In this document: piece by piece, positions 7,097-14,695 of the stretch | How positions within the stretch are numbered: position 1 is the first letter of the stretch | Layout: each line of letters begins with the position of its first letter | Virus record (IMG/VR): IMGVR_UViG_3300048799_000038 | Span: 1 to 20,773 of that record | Direction: 5' to 3' (one strand) | From: a virus | DNA: 20,773 bases | The notes under the pieces: model-generated | Databases searched by the model: none | What the model was told of the DNA's origin: nothing | The model's input: only the letters and a program-made list of their open reading frames with translations | Program-made: the position numbers and the translations under genes

Positions 7097-7133
7097 GCGT
7101 CTCTTCTCCTCACCGGTACGTCAAAGGGGGGCT

Positions 7134-7898
7134 CTACTTCTTGCCGACCGCAGATTTGAGTTGCTGAAGTTCGTTCTCCGCCGCGAGCCTGGCCTGGCGC
7201 TCTCGCTCGAGTTCGTTCTTCGCCCGCTCTGTGTTCTCGGCCGCCTCGTGGGCCGCGAACTGGGATTGCTCCATCAGCCGCTGGGCGGTCGCGGTCGCGA
7301 GTTCGGCCTTCATGCGGTCCGCCGTGGCGCCCGCAAGACTCTTAAGTGCCTCTTCGGCCTGGGCTCGCGCCATGTCGAGATTCGCCGCGAGCGTCGGGAC
7401 CTTGTGCCACCGCTTGCAGATCAGTTGGGGGGCGAGACCCGCCGAGACGACCCGGGGATGATCCAGGTTCTTACAGCAGTCCTTCTTGGAGTGGCACTGC
7501 GGGTGGAGACAGTGGGTGCGCTGGATCGCGAGGTCGTACTCACTCGGGATGAGGCGTGTACTGCCCGCCTTGACGATGTAGATCCGGTTGCCGGTCTTCA
7601 TCTCCTCGCGCTTGGCCGGGGAGGCTTCGAGAAAGGCGCGTTTCCACGCTGCGTTCTTCGGGTCCGTCCCGATGTGGATCTCGAGCACGACGTCAATCTT
7701 GGTGGGGTTGTACCACTCGGTATTGAGCTGGTCGTCCTCCTGGTAGAGAGGGCCCGAGGTCTCGACCGGGATGAACTCCCCCCCGTACCTCGCCTTGGGG
7801 GCGCTCGGGAGAAACTCCTGGTCAGGGTCCACTGCCGGGGGAGGAAGATTCGGACGCTGTACTTGCTCGGGGAGTGCAGACTTCGTTTCACGCGACAT
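7134..7898 (-). CDS. Hypothetical protein with Cys/His cluster and C-terminal coiled coil
   Basis: A 254-residue protein if it starts at the ATG MSRETKSALPEQ (7898). The frame extends to 7970, but the extra stretch (MGPPAVRESLLLHRGERE) looks non-native. The N-terminal 60 residues are Pro-rich; about 62-125 is a mixed domain (KIDVVLEIHIGTDPKNAAWK). C130, C135, C141, C142 and H147 (THCLHPQCHSKKDCC) form a likely zinc site. Residues about 172-252 are an Ala/Glu/Arg-rich coiled coil. Its location directly after the major capsid gene suggests a virion-associated or assembly protein. No family recognised. Confidence 0.72.
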   Translation of the reverse strand: MSRETKSALPEQVQRPNLPPPAVDPDQEFLPSAPKARYGGEFIPVETSGPLYQEDDQLNTEWYNPTKIDVVLEIHIGTDPKNAAWKRAFLEASPAKREEMKTGNRIYIVKAGSTRLIPSEYDLAIQRTHCLHPQCHSKKDCCKNLDHPRVVSAGLAPQLICKRWHKVPTLAANLDMARAQAEEALKSLAGATADRMKAELATATAQRLMEQSQFAAHEAAENTERAKNELERERQARLAAENELQQLKSAVGKK

Positions 7899-7991
7899 GA
7901 TTGCTGCCTGTTTGCTTTCTCGTTCCCCGCGATGGAGGAGGAGAGACTCGCGCACGGCCGGTGGGCCCACGTCCGTCTAGAGAGAACCGGT

Positions 7992-8045
7992 CGACGTAAG
8001 GACCGCGAATATTCGCACTCGCTTACGTCGGAGATCTCCCGGGAG
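7992..8045. repeat. Nested inverted repeats downstream of the major capsid gene
   Basis: A 9-bp inverted repeat, CGACGTAAG (7992-8000) and CTTACGTCG (8022-8030), encloses a 12-bp perfect palindrome GCGAATATTCGC (8005-8016). Two more 10-bp palindromes follow, GGAGATCTCC (8030-8039) and CTCCCGGGAG (8036-8045). All lie in the 158-nt gap after the capsid stop. There is no adjacent T-run, so if it ends or stabilises capsid mRNA it is not a standard intrinsic terminator. Confidence 0.75.
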
Positions 8046-8056
8046 TCTTTTGGCTT

Positions 8057-9169
8057 CTACGCCTCGCTGATGTCCTGGACGACGGCCATCGCGTTGCGGC
8101 GCAGGAGTGCGGCCGCGATCGTGACCCTGGCGCTGATCTTGTGGCTGTCGCCCGTCTTGGCGAGCTCGACGAACCGGACCGGCAGCGGGACGGTCATGCG
8201 GGTCGAGGGTTCGTCCCCGGAGCTGCCCGTTAGACCGATCGAGTCGAAGAACTCGATCTCGTTGCGGGTCGGCATGTGGGGCAGATACTGCATCCGGATG
8301 TACTCGGTGTTGAGGAACGCCACCTTGCCGGTGGGGCTGAGCGGGTTGCGCTGTACGCGCTTGCCCTTCCACAGGAGGTTGTCCATCTGGCCGATATCGT
8401 TCAGGGCCGCCCCCATCCCGTACCCGGGGTCCTGGACATTGTCGTTCATCCGCGTCATCGGGACACCGCCCGTGTTGCCCGTACCGGCCGTGAAGAACTG
8501 CTCGTACTTCGCCGCGACACCCGCCGACGTCACGATGAGGTTCCACGGTAGAGAAGCAGCGATGAAGATCGCGTTGTCCGCCTGGTTCATCAGGTTGATC
8601 GTGAGGCTCCGGAGCGTCCCGCCGTTCGCCAACAGGGTCGAGGCCCACTCGGTGTAGGTCGCGGGATTCAGGCCCCCGTAGATCCCGGACGCCGAGAGGG
8701 CGCCCCCGAAGATCCCGATGAGGGTCGGGTTCCCGTTCGTATCGACCCCAGTACCGGTCAGGAGATCCTGCTCGACTGACTTGGCCAAGAAGGCATTCGC
8801 CGAGATGATGCGAGACCCGAAAAGGTCCCGCAGCTTGTCGGGCGTCCCGATAGAGGTGCGGGCAGCATCAACCTCCTGCTCGGAGATCTGGAAGCTCGTG
8901 CGGTACGTAGCCCACGGGAAGATCGCGGGCTCGTTGACGTCCGAGTTGTACTCAGTTGCCGCCACGTCCGACCCTTCGGCCACGGTCCCGCCGGTCGCGC
9001 CCGTGAACTCGACGTCGAACGCCGCGTTCTTGCCCGACCCGGCCTTGATCCCGCCGGCCGCCGCGATCCACTTGAGCAAGTAGGTCGCGCGGTTCCACTG
9101 CCGGGTCAGATCACCGTCCATGATCTGCGACAGTGCATTGAAAATATTGGCGAGGGTTTCTGCGGCCAT
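8057..9169 (-). CDS. Major capsid protein (HK97 fold)
   Basis: A 370-residue protein starting at ATG 9169 with AGAGAG about 9 nt upstream. The sequence has the features of an HK97-fold coat protein with an N-terminal arm (AETLANIFNALSQIMDGDLT), a P-domain-like region (PAIFPWATYRTSFQISEQEV) and a long helix (RDLFGSRIISANAFLAKSVE). A DLLTG stretch, NLMNQADNAIFIAASLPWNL and the C-terminal KISARVTIAAALLRRNAMAV complete the picture. It follows the scaffold gene directly, the standard arrangement. No maturation protease gene lies in the neighbourhood, so assembly probably relies on a separate scaffold. Expected to be highly expressed. Confidence 0.87.
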   Translation of the reverse strand: MAAETLANIFNALSQIMDGDLTRQWNRATYLLKWIAAAGGIKAGSGKNAAFDVEFTGATGGTVAEGSDVAATEYNSDVNEPAIFPWATYRTSFQISEQEVDAARTSIGTPDKLRDLFGSRIISANAFLAKSVEQDLLTGTGVDTNGNPTLIGIFGGALSASGIYGGLNPATYTEWASTLLANGGTLRSLTINLMNQADNAIFIAASLPWNLIVTSAGVAAKYEQFFTAGTGNTGGVPMTRMNDNVQDPGYGMGAALNDIGQMDNLLWKGKRVQRNPLSPTGKVAFLNTEYIRMQYLPHMPTRNEIEFFDSIGLTGSSGDEPSTRMTVPLPVRFVELAKTGDSHKISARVTIAAALLRRNAMAVVQDISEA

Positions 9170-9213
9170 TCGATGACTCTCTTTCGGGTGTTATCCCGAG
9201 ACTCGGGACGTGG

Positions 9214-9903
9214 TTATCGCGGTGAGGTGGGGTTACTCGCCCACTCGGAGAGTGCGGCGTTCATTCGTTCCGACCGGTCCGCTGGTGTCAGGGGTCCGGT
9301 CTTCATCTGGAGGTTGTTGCCCTTCGGGCGCGTCCCTGCCCCCTGGGTTCCGGACGGGGGGAGAAAGAGCTTCGCGTCATCGCTCTTCGCCCACGTGGCG
9401 AGACCGGTCCGGTAGTCGAGCTCCCCCGTCACATCAGCAAACACGATATCGTCCGAGTCATCCGCGGCGTACCGCAGGAGCCCGTCTTGCTGGAGGAGCG
9501 CATAGGCGGCCTTGAAGCGAGCGTCGGTGATCCCATGCTCCCGCAGGGCCTCCCGGACGTCTTCCTTCATCTTCGCGTTGCGGTTCTTCGCGCGTTCTCC
9601 AGACGCGATCTTGGCGCTCTCTTCGGAGCTCTTCCGAAGGTCCTCTACCTGACGCTTGAGAGTCGCGAGTTCGCGATCCCCATCCGCGTTCTTGCCACCC
9701 TTGCCTGGCTTCCCATCAGGGTCCGGCGGAGCATTGAGGGCCTGGAGCTTCTCGTCGAGCAACTTCCCGAAGGTTTCCTTCAGGGCGTCCGAGTCCTTCT
9801 GGCGGTCGAGCACCGAGAGCTTCTTGAGGTTCGAAACTGCCCCGTTGATGCTGGAGTTGACGAGATTCGTGACTGTCTTGAGGTCTTCTTCGTCGAGTGC
9901 CAT
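9214..9903 (-). CDS. Capsid assembly scaffolding protein
   Basis: A 229-residue, highly charged, mostly helical protein beginning MALDEEDLKTVTNLVNSSIN. A low-complexity linker (NAPPDPDGKPGKGGKNADGD) is followed by a coiled coil (RELATLKRQVEDLRKSSEES) and a basic helix (GERAKNRNAKMKEDV). A compact C-terminal half has TDARFKAAYALLQQDGLLRY. This Glu/Lys-rich helical make-up and the position 44 nt before the capsid gene are typical of phage scaffolds that guide procapsid assembly and are then lost. The gene could also carry a small C-terminal domain that binds capsid subunits. Confidence 0.8.
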   Translation of the reverse strand: MALDEEDLKTVTNLVNSSINGAVSNLKKLSVLDRQKDSDALKETFGKLLDEKLQALNAPPDPDGKPGKGGKNADGDRELATLKRQVEDLRKSSEESAKIASGERAKNRNAKMKEDVREALREHGITDARFKAAYALLQQDGLLRYAADDSDDIVFADVTGELDYRTGLATWAKSDDAKLFLPPSGTQGAGTRPKGNNLQMKTGPLTPADRSERMNAALSEWASNPTSPR

Positions 9904-10024
9904 GTGGCGTTACCAGTTTCCCGGCCTTGCGGGCCGCTCGGACGTAGTGGGGTACCCGCACGCCACCGACAACGTCCCGACGTCGGTGAGTACGCTCGGC
10001 CCTTTTAGGCTCAGGCCCGGAGCA
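9904..10024. other. 121-nt gap upstream of the scaffold gene
   Basis: No supported gene. On the minus strand a short stem (CGGCC, loop CGCAA, GGCCG; about 9922-9940) lies a few bases before the scaffold ATG, which has no clear Shine-Dalgarno sequence. A short open stretch without an ATG crosses the gap and ends in TAA just before the ATG; I do not call it a gene. Confidence 0.4.
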
Positions 10025-10261
10025 TCAGACTGGAATCATGAACATCGGGAGCCCGAGGACCGTGACGCCTCGCATCTCGGCCCTGAGGGAGTCCCTCAAG
10101 TTTTCGCGTAGCCCCGCGATGGCGCCAGAATGCTCGACATCCGAACACGCCGGCCATGTCTGGTCGATCTCACGCCACTTGCGACGGAAGTAGGCCCAGT
10201 TGGCCTCATCGACGAAGATGGGGTCCCGGTGACGGAAGACCGGAACCCGGGTTCCGGTCAG
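10025..10261 (-). CDS. Small hypothetical protein with unusual or missing start codon
   Basis: The credible coding part is about 70 residues, FRHRDPIFVDEANWAYFRRK onward, ending GLPMFMIPV. It is Arg/Asp/Trp-rich and could be a small helical protein. After the stop of the phosphatase gene the frame has no ATG, GTG or TTG before this region. The only near-start candidate is a CTG at 10261, which begins L-TGTRVPV inside a palindrome copy. An ATG at 10369 is in frame but would overlap the phosphatase by about 107 nt in another frame. Either CTG is used, or the palindrome replaced the native start. Function unknown. Confidence 0.45.
   Translation of the reverse strand: MTGTRVPVFRHRDPIFVDEANWAYFRRKWREIDQTWPACSDVEHSGAIAGLRENLRDSLRAEMRGVTVLGLPMFMIPV
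10238..10259. repeat. 22-bp perfect palindrome, copy 3
   Basis: A perfect copy that begins 3 nt after the stop codon of the histidine phosphatase gene. It covers the place where the start of the next gene is expected, and is read as TGTRVPV in that gene's frame. Confidence 0.97.
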
Positions 10262-10262
10262 G

Positions 10263-10778
10263 TCAGTAGTAGTCGGAGAACCCGATATCGCTCGGGCGGA
10301 CTCGATTGTGCTCGGACCAGTCCCCGTTCTTGCGCTTGATCTTGAGGATCCGAACTTCGCCCGACGCATAGACGTCGATCTCCTTCTTCTTCCCCTCGTT
10401 GTCGATCGAGAGCGCGTTGAGTCCGATCATGATCGACTCGTGGTGGCTCACGATCGCGACCCTGACACTGGCCTTGTCGGCCAGGAGCTTCAGGACGAGC
10501 GCACGGATCGACATGTAGGGACCGATCCCCTCGTCGGTCTCGATCTCCGGCTTGACGAACCCCGCGTCCGCAATGGCCTCCGCGATGAGGCTCGCGGTCA
10601 TCTGGGTCCTCAACACGGGGGACGCGTAAATGACGGTCGGGATCTCCTCCTTGTCCGCCATCCACTCCCCCATCGCGGTCGCGATGAGCTTCCCCTCCGG
10701 GGTGATCTCGGCTTCCGGGTCTCCCTCCTCAGAAGCGGCAAAGTCATCGCTCGCCTCCCGGGGGGCATGTCGAATCAT
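10263..10778 (-). CDS. Histidine phosphatase superfamily protein (phosphoglycerate-mutase/SixA-like)
   Basis: A 171-residue protein from ATG 10778. It contains the family signature: R3-H4 in MIRHAPRE (catalytic phospho-accepting His), the SPVLRTQMTASLIAEA stretch with R57, and the second catalytic His in VSHHESI (H112). The core is therefore intact and phosphatase activity on a small molecule or phosphoprotein is likely; the substrate cannot be told. In most relatives the His motif sits on a beta strand preceded by 2-4 residues (xxFYxIRHA). Here RFY is encoded just before the ATG, in frame with an ATT, after the in-frame TGA of the previous gene, so the true start may be ATT (about 10790). 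It is an accessory gene within a head operon. The stop precedes palindrome copy 3. Confidence 0.8.
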   Translation of the reverse strand: MIRHAPREASDDFAASEEGDPEAEITPEGKLIATAMGEWMADKEEIPTVIYASPVLRTQMTASLIAEAIADAGFVKPEIETDEGIGPYMSIRALVLKLLADKASVRVAIVSHHESIMIGLNALSIDNEGKKKEIDVYASGEVRILKIKRKNGDWSEHNRVRPSDIGFSDYY

Positions 10779-10796
10779 GTAGAAGCGAATTGGAGT

Positions 10797-11003
10797 TCAG
10801 CCCTTTCGGGCAGCCTCTTCCGGTCGCTCGTCGATCTGAATATCGTAGAACCCCGGACCGCTGAGAAGCTCCGCGTGATCCTCAGCATCCTTGCGGGTGA
10901 AGTACTTTGCCATATCGGTTCGGTGCTCGGGCATGGTCGTAGCCCCCGGGCCCAACGTGACCGCCGTGACATAATACATAGTGACGATCTTTGGGGCAGT
11001 CAT
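10797..11003 (-). CDS. Small hypothetical protein
   Basis: A 68-residue protein whose ATG overlaps the previous stop as ATGA. It begins with a beta-like stretch (KIVTMYYVTAVTLGPGA), then TDMAKYFTRKDAEDHAELLS, a helix resembling a short 'enter-the-gene, convert-residue' cytoplasmic domain, and an acidic end (DIQIDERPEEAARKG). Composition is that of a small soluble protein. No family is recognised. It sits between a probable structural protein and the phosphatase gene and is coupled to the former. Confidence 0.62.
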   Translation of the reverse strand: MTAPKIVTMYYVTAVTLGPGATTMPEHRTDMAKYFTRKDAEDHAELLSGPGFYDIQIDERPEEAARKG

Positions 11004-11497
11004 GTCGACTCCCCACCCTCACGGATGCGCGCGCGCTGCGGGCATATCCGGACAACGACGGGAGCCCCCGCGGTCGTGCTGACACCCGCAACCATGACGA
11101 GCCTGAGACGATCAGAGAACGCCCCGTTGACCACTTGACCCGGTGCGAGTGCGGGCGTCAGGTTCTTCCCTACCAAGATGGGAGCGGTTGTGGTCGTCGC
11201 GTTCGAGATCGGCGCCTGGTAGGACACCAACGCCCCCCCGGGGGCCAGTTGCTGAAAATGGATGATATCGTACCAGCTCACCCCCTCATCGGGGCTGTTC
11301 TGGACATAAACATCGAGCGCTCCACCGGTCGCACCCTTGAGGTCTGCGATGATGTCGATCGCCTCGTAGTCTCCGAGCAACCCGCATACCCCGTTCGGGA
11401 TCCCGTTATCGACTCCCCCGATGACGGGCTGACTGCTGGCCGCGGTTCCCGCCGCTGCCGGAGAGGTCTCGGTGAAGACGTAGTTCGCGACGGGCAT
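11000..11497 (-). CDS. Probable beta-sandwich virion protein (decoration or minor structural)
   Basis: A 165-residue protein with ATG at 11497. It is poor in charged residues and rich in Ala, Gly, Thr and Val, with repeated short strands (IDIIADLKGATGGALDVYVQ, SPDEGVSWYDIIHFQQL, DRLRLVMVAGVSTTAGAPVV). The pattern 'YVQ-SPDEG-SWYDIIHF' is common among small beta-sandwich proteins of phage virions. A decoration or neck role is inferred from the position between minor head and scaffold genes. It starts 26 nt downstream of palindrome copy 4, and its stop overlaps the next start. Confidence 0.65.
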   Translation of the reverse strand: MPVANYVFTETSPAAAGTAASSQPVIGGVDNGIPNGVCGLLGDYEAIDIIADLKGATGGALDVYVQNSPDEGVSWYDIIHFQQLAPGGALVSYQAPISNATTTTAPILVGKNLTPALAPGQVVNGAFSDRLRLVMVAGVSTTAGAPVVVRICPQRARIREGGEST

Positions 11498-11523
11498 CTG
11501 GTGGTCTCGGGCTCTATCCTAGC

Positions 11524-11545
11524 GACCGGAACCCGGGTTCCGGTC
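11524..11545. repeat. 22-bp perfect palindrome, copy 4 (intergenic)
   Basis: The only perfect copy lying wholly in a non-coding gap (11498-11554), between the minor head protein stop and the start of the beta-sandwich gene 26 nt further on. Because no protein is encoded here, identity with the other copies supports selection or recent spread at the nucleotide level. Confidence 0.97.
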
Positions 11546-11554
11546 TTGGGCGCG

Positions 11555-12298
11555 TCAGCAGATGTACTCGACGCAGTTGCAGTTCCGGTGGACGTCCCCC
11601 GGCTCATCCCCGTCCTCGTAGTCTTCGTCGATCCCAACGCGCTCCCCGTGGTGCGGGAGACAGTCCCGGCAGGCATCAGCGAACGCACTCCACTCGCGCT
11701 TCAGGTCATTCGGGAGATCCCCCCGCTTGGCAGCATCCCGAACAGCCCCTCGGTGCTCGCTCATGTAGGCGTGCGAAGTCTCCCCCACGGCCGTACGTCG
11801 AATCCTGAACTCGAACGCCTTCTCGGCCTGCTGGAACGCAACGTGGACTGACGCGCCCTTGCGTTCGGCCATCCGGACGCGAGTGAAGACTTGTCCGCGC
11901 CACTGGGATACGAGTGAATCTGCCGCCATCGTGGCGTGCGCGACGTCCGCCTCGATCCTCGCAGCTCCCGAGGCCCCGAGCTTCCCGGCCGGGAGCTCGA
12001 GCCACTTCGACTTGAGTTCGTCCCCGAGCCTCACGAGCGACATCGCCCGCACTTGCTTGCGAGCTTCCACGATCGCGCGCTCGAGCCCTTTCGCCATCTG
12101 GTCGCCCGTGAAGACCAGGACAGACGCGAGCTCTTTACGTCTTGTCTTCTGGAGCCCACCATACTCATGGGCGGCCTGGGCGAAGAACGGATGGGCCACG
12201 TCTCGGATGATCTTCTCGCTCTTGTCTTGAGCTCGGAGAAGTGTCCCGACCGCGAGTCGCTCCAGGCGAGTCCGATTCTTATCCTCCAGCGCCGGCAT
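11555..12298 (-). CDS. Minor head protein, SPP1 gp7 / Mu F-like head morphogenesis protein
   Basis: A 247-residue protein whose ATG lies 20 nt inside the end of the portal gene. Long helices occupy the N-terminal 150 residues. The region FEFRIRRTAVGETSHAYMSE is followed by the family's C-terminal Cys/His signature: C210-x2-C213 (ACRDCLPHHGERVG), then H237, C240 and C242 (GDVHRNCNCVEYIC), which resembles the 'C..C...G....HPNCRC' ending of this family. These proteins bind the portal and are injected or needed for infectious head assembly. Order after the portal is standard. Confidence 0.85.
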   Translation of the reverse strand: MPALEDKNRTRLERLAVGTLLRAQDKSEKIIRDVAHPFFAQAAHEYGGLQKTRRKELASVLVFTGDQMAKGLERAIVEARKQVRAMSLVRLGDELKSKWLELPAGKLGASGAARIEADVAHATMAADSLVSQWRGQVFTRVRMAERKGASVHVAFQQAEKAFEFRIRRTAVGETSHAYMSEHRGAVRDAAKRGDLPNDLKREWSAFADACRDCLPHHGERVGIDEDYEDGDEPGDVHRNCNCVEYIC

Positions 12299-14078
12299 CG
12301 GGTTGCTTCACGGCGGGCACCTTCGGGGTCTTGACGGGCGGGACCCCAGGGGTCGGGATCGCCGGTACCGTTGGGGCCGGGGGGTTCTCGATCGCGTCCT
12401 TCTCGGCATCCTGCTTCAGGTCCAGGATGGCGTGCTTCGCCTTGATGCCTTCCTGGAGCTCGTCGATGATGGTCGCCATCGTCTCGACATCGACCGCGCC
12501 CTTCAGGAGCTTCTCGGCAATCGCCCGCGCATGCGTCATGTGGAACGTCTCGCTCGGGATCGCCTCCGCGATCTGATCGAGGCTCATGGCTTCCTCGAGT
12601 ACCTGTTCGCGGTCCTCGCTGTCGTAGCCGTCGAGCCCGTGGGGAGCCCAGTGGACGTCTTCTTTGCGGGCCTGGCTGATCGTGTCGAAGACCTCGACCC
12701 CGAACTCCCGGACAGCGTGCCCGAGCGCACGAAGGACGCGCCCCGTCAGGTCCTCATCCTTCTGCTTCGAGACGCCCGAGCGCCCCATCGAGGTGTTGTT
12801 CCGCTGGACACTCGAGGCCATCTGGAAGGTGACCTGAAACATCATCTCCCGCAGCTTCTCGAGCTGCTTGTCGACGAGCTCGTAGCACTTGCCCTCGGGC
12901 TCGGCGAACCCGACATCGTCCTCGGCGTCGAGCTCCAGATACCCTTTCGAGTTGAAGGTCTGGACCGGCCTGTTACCCCGCTGCTGGTCCCCCGAAATGT
13001 CCGCCGGGATGGAGCCACCCGCGGCGGGCGCCTGGGGGCCACGCTTCACGTACGGGATCGCGACTAGGGAGCGATTCTCCGCCCCGATGAGAGCACTACG
13101 GCGCTGCCAGTGCTCAAGCGCCTGGGGGCCCACGATGTTACCGACCCAGAGCCCCTCGGGGAGCTCGAACCGGAGGATCGGGATCCGCTTGAAGCTAGTC
13201 GTCCCGCGGTCCTCAACCGAGAAGTATGTCTCGGGCCCTACTGTTTCGTCTGACTTGTAGCTGTAGCTGTACCGGACCCACTCGGCCGTCGCGTCCTTCT
13301 CGGTCCCGATGGTCCAGATCGTGAAGATCTCTTTGATCCGGTCACGCCTCGTGAGCGGTGTCTCGCGCGTCTGCTCACGGTCGTACAGGATGGCCCAGAC
13401 GAACCGTCCCGTGTCGTCGTCGAGTTTCCAGTCGATGAGACGCTGGAGCGGGGTCTCGTACGCATAGAGCCTGCGGGAACCGTTCGCATCCTCATCCGCG
13501 AGGCTCACCGGATCCGGAGCCCCCTTGGCGTCCGGAGCGTCGATGATGACGAGTGCGCGTCGGTGCTTGAGGGCAGTCCGGAGCGTGCAGGTCATCAGGT
13601 CGACGAAGGATGTCCCCCTCCGGTCGACGTTCTTCTCGAGCTCTGGGTAGAAGTCCTTGTTGGGCAGTTCCCCGGGTGTGTTCGGGTTGTCAGCGTCCCC
13701 CGCGGGCTTGATGGAGAGCGGCTGGCCAAAGACATCGGACGTAAACTGCCCGATGATCTGGGAAAAGAACGCGATGTATGTGACGATCCGGCAGCGCTCG
13801 GTAAACTTCACCGCGCTCTCGCCCTCGAGTCGGCAGAGGTACTTGGACGCCTTCTTCTGGATCTCGAATCCGCCCCGATAGAGGTCGTCGATCTTCTCAA
13901 TCAACTCAGCGTCATACTCGTCGTGCTTCTGGCAGAGGAGCCCGTAGGGAAGCGATCCCTCCGGGGGCTCGACCTTCGGCTTCTCGGGAGTCTCACTCGG
14001 GAGCGAGGGAGACCCCCAGTGGGCACCGGGTGCCTGCTGGGGGTACCGCTGCTCAACCGGGGGGATATCGATGGCCAC
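12279..14078 (-). CDS. Portal protein (DUF4055 type)
   Basis: A 599-residue protein starting at GTG 14078, with AGGAGA 11 nt upstream. After a Pro-rich arm (GSPSLPSETPEKPKVEPPEG) it contains the portal body: YIAFFSQIIGQFTSDVFGQP, ALKHRRALVIIDAPD, RRSALIGAENRSLVAIPYVK and the late helical region EKLREMMFQVTFQMASSVQR. These match the DUF4055 portal group. The C-terminus is a Pro/Val/Lys tail (PAIPTPGVPPVKTPKVPAVK). The dodecameric portal forms the DNA entry channel and docks the terminase. It lies after the terminase genes and overlaps the minor head gene. Confidence 0.88.
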   Translation of the reverse strand: MAIDIPPVEQRYPQQAPGAHWGSPSLPSETPEKPKVEPPEGSLPYGLLCQKHDEYDAELIEKIDDLYRGGFEIQKKASKYLCRLEGESAVKFTERCRIVTYIAFFSQIIGQFTSDVFGQPLSIKPAGDADNPNTPGELPNKDFYPELEKNVDRRGTSFVDLMTCTLRTALKHRRALVIIDAPDAKGAPDPVSLADEDANGSRRLYAYETPLQRLIDWKLDDDTGRFVWAILYDREQTRETPLTRRDRIKEIFTIWTIGTEKDATAEWVRYSYSYKSDETVGPETYFSVEDRGTTSFKRIPILRFELPEGLWVGNIVGPQALEHWQRRSALIGAENRSLVAIPYVKRGPQAPAAGGSIPADISGDQQRGNRPVQTFNSKGYLELDAEDDVGFAEPEGKCYELVDKQLEKLREMMFQVTFQMASSVQRNNTSMGRSGVSKQKDEDLTGRVLRALGHAVREFGVEVFDTISQARKEDVHWAPHGLDGYDSEDREQVLEEAMSLDQIAEAIPSETFHMTHARAIAEKLLKGAVDVETMATIIDELQEGIKAKHAILDLKQDAEKDAIENPPAPTVPAIPTPGVPPVKTPKVPAVKQPDAGAGG

Positions 14079-14122
14079 TCGTCGGCTAGTCTCCTAGCCC
14101 CGCGCGTATGCGTGGCCGATGG

Positions 14123-14695
14123 TCAATGGAGTTGCGTGATGGTCTCACCCGGGAGGAAGATCTCGGGCGCTACCCGCTCGTCGAGCTCATCGCGGTACCG
14201 GCGGATGAACTGTTGGGCACCCGCGGCCGTCATGCGATCGATGATCGGCTTACCGTTCAGGCTCTCGACCCCCTGAAAGATCGAGCGTGCCCCGGAACGA
14301 CTACAGACGACCTCCCGTCGGGATCCGTCCGGCTTCCTGTACTGGACCGTGAGCTTGTCGGGAGCCGAGAGGACGACCGGGACGCACGCGAAGCTCGCGG
14401 ACATCTCGAACTCCGCCGCCTCCCCACCCTCGTCCTTGATGACGGGGTTGCACATGACCGAGTACCCGCTCCCCTTGGCGTTCCCGACCGAGAGGGCGAG
14501 CACCCGCCAGGGGGGGTCGAAGTCGATCTGGGTACCGGCCAGCACGTGGGCCCGCTCGGTCGCGACCAAGAGGTTGGCCATCACCTGGCAGTAGTCACGG
14601 AGGGCCGAGGTCCCGAAGGCGCTATCGGGGAGCGGGTCCGCCCTGCGGCGGAGCATCGCGTGCGGGAACAGTAGGACGCGCGGATGGGCGGTCAT
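14123..14695 (-). CDS. Peptide-deformylase-like protein lacking the catalytic HExxH motif
   Basis: A 190-residue protein with ATG overlapping the previous stop as TGATG. It follows the peptide deformylase layout along its whole length: RVLLFPHAMLRRRADPLP (start strand and helix), AHVLAGTQID at 49-58 in place of G-x-GLAAxQ, VMCNPVIKD (NP strand), SFACVP at 101-106 in place of EGCLSVP, DKLTVQYRKPDG, and SIFQGVESLNGKPIIDRM at 138-155 in place of Q-HExxH-LNG-xxFIDRM. The HExxH residues are replaced by GVES with one residue missing, so the two metal-binding His and the catalytic Glu are absent. Deformylase activity is therefore unlikely; a binding or structural role near packaging genes is possible. 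Confidence 0.75.
   Translation of the reverse strand: MTAHPRVLLFPHAMLRRRADPLPDSAFGTSALRDYCQVMANLLVATERAHVLAGTQIDFDPPWRVLALSVGNAKGSGYSVMCNPVIKDEGGEAAEFEMSASFACVPVVLSAPDKLTVQYRKPDGSRREVVCSRSGARSIFQGVESLNGKPIIDRMTAAGAQQFIRRYRDELDERVAPEIFLPGETITQLH

Noticed and set aside
7161-8657. Plus-strand open frame of about 500 codons opposite capsid and the coiled-coil gene
   Set aside because: It crosses two well-supported minus-strand genes and their palindromic gap, with no domain or ribosome binding site; a shadow frame.
9342-9360. Possible further palindrome half-site (GGGTTCCGGAC) in the scaffold gene
   Set aside because: Only one half is present and the other side does not match; a short chance match in GC-rich DNA.
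10797-10815. GCCC-GAAA-GGGC hairpin at the end of the 68-residue gene
   Set aside because: Only a 4-bp stem, no T-run and fully within codons; too weak to call a terminator.
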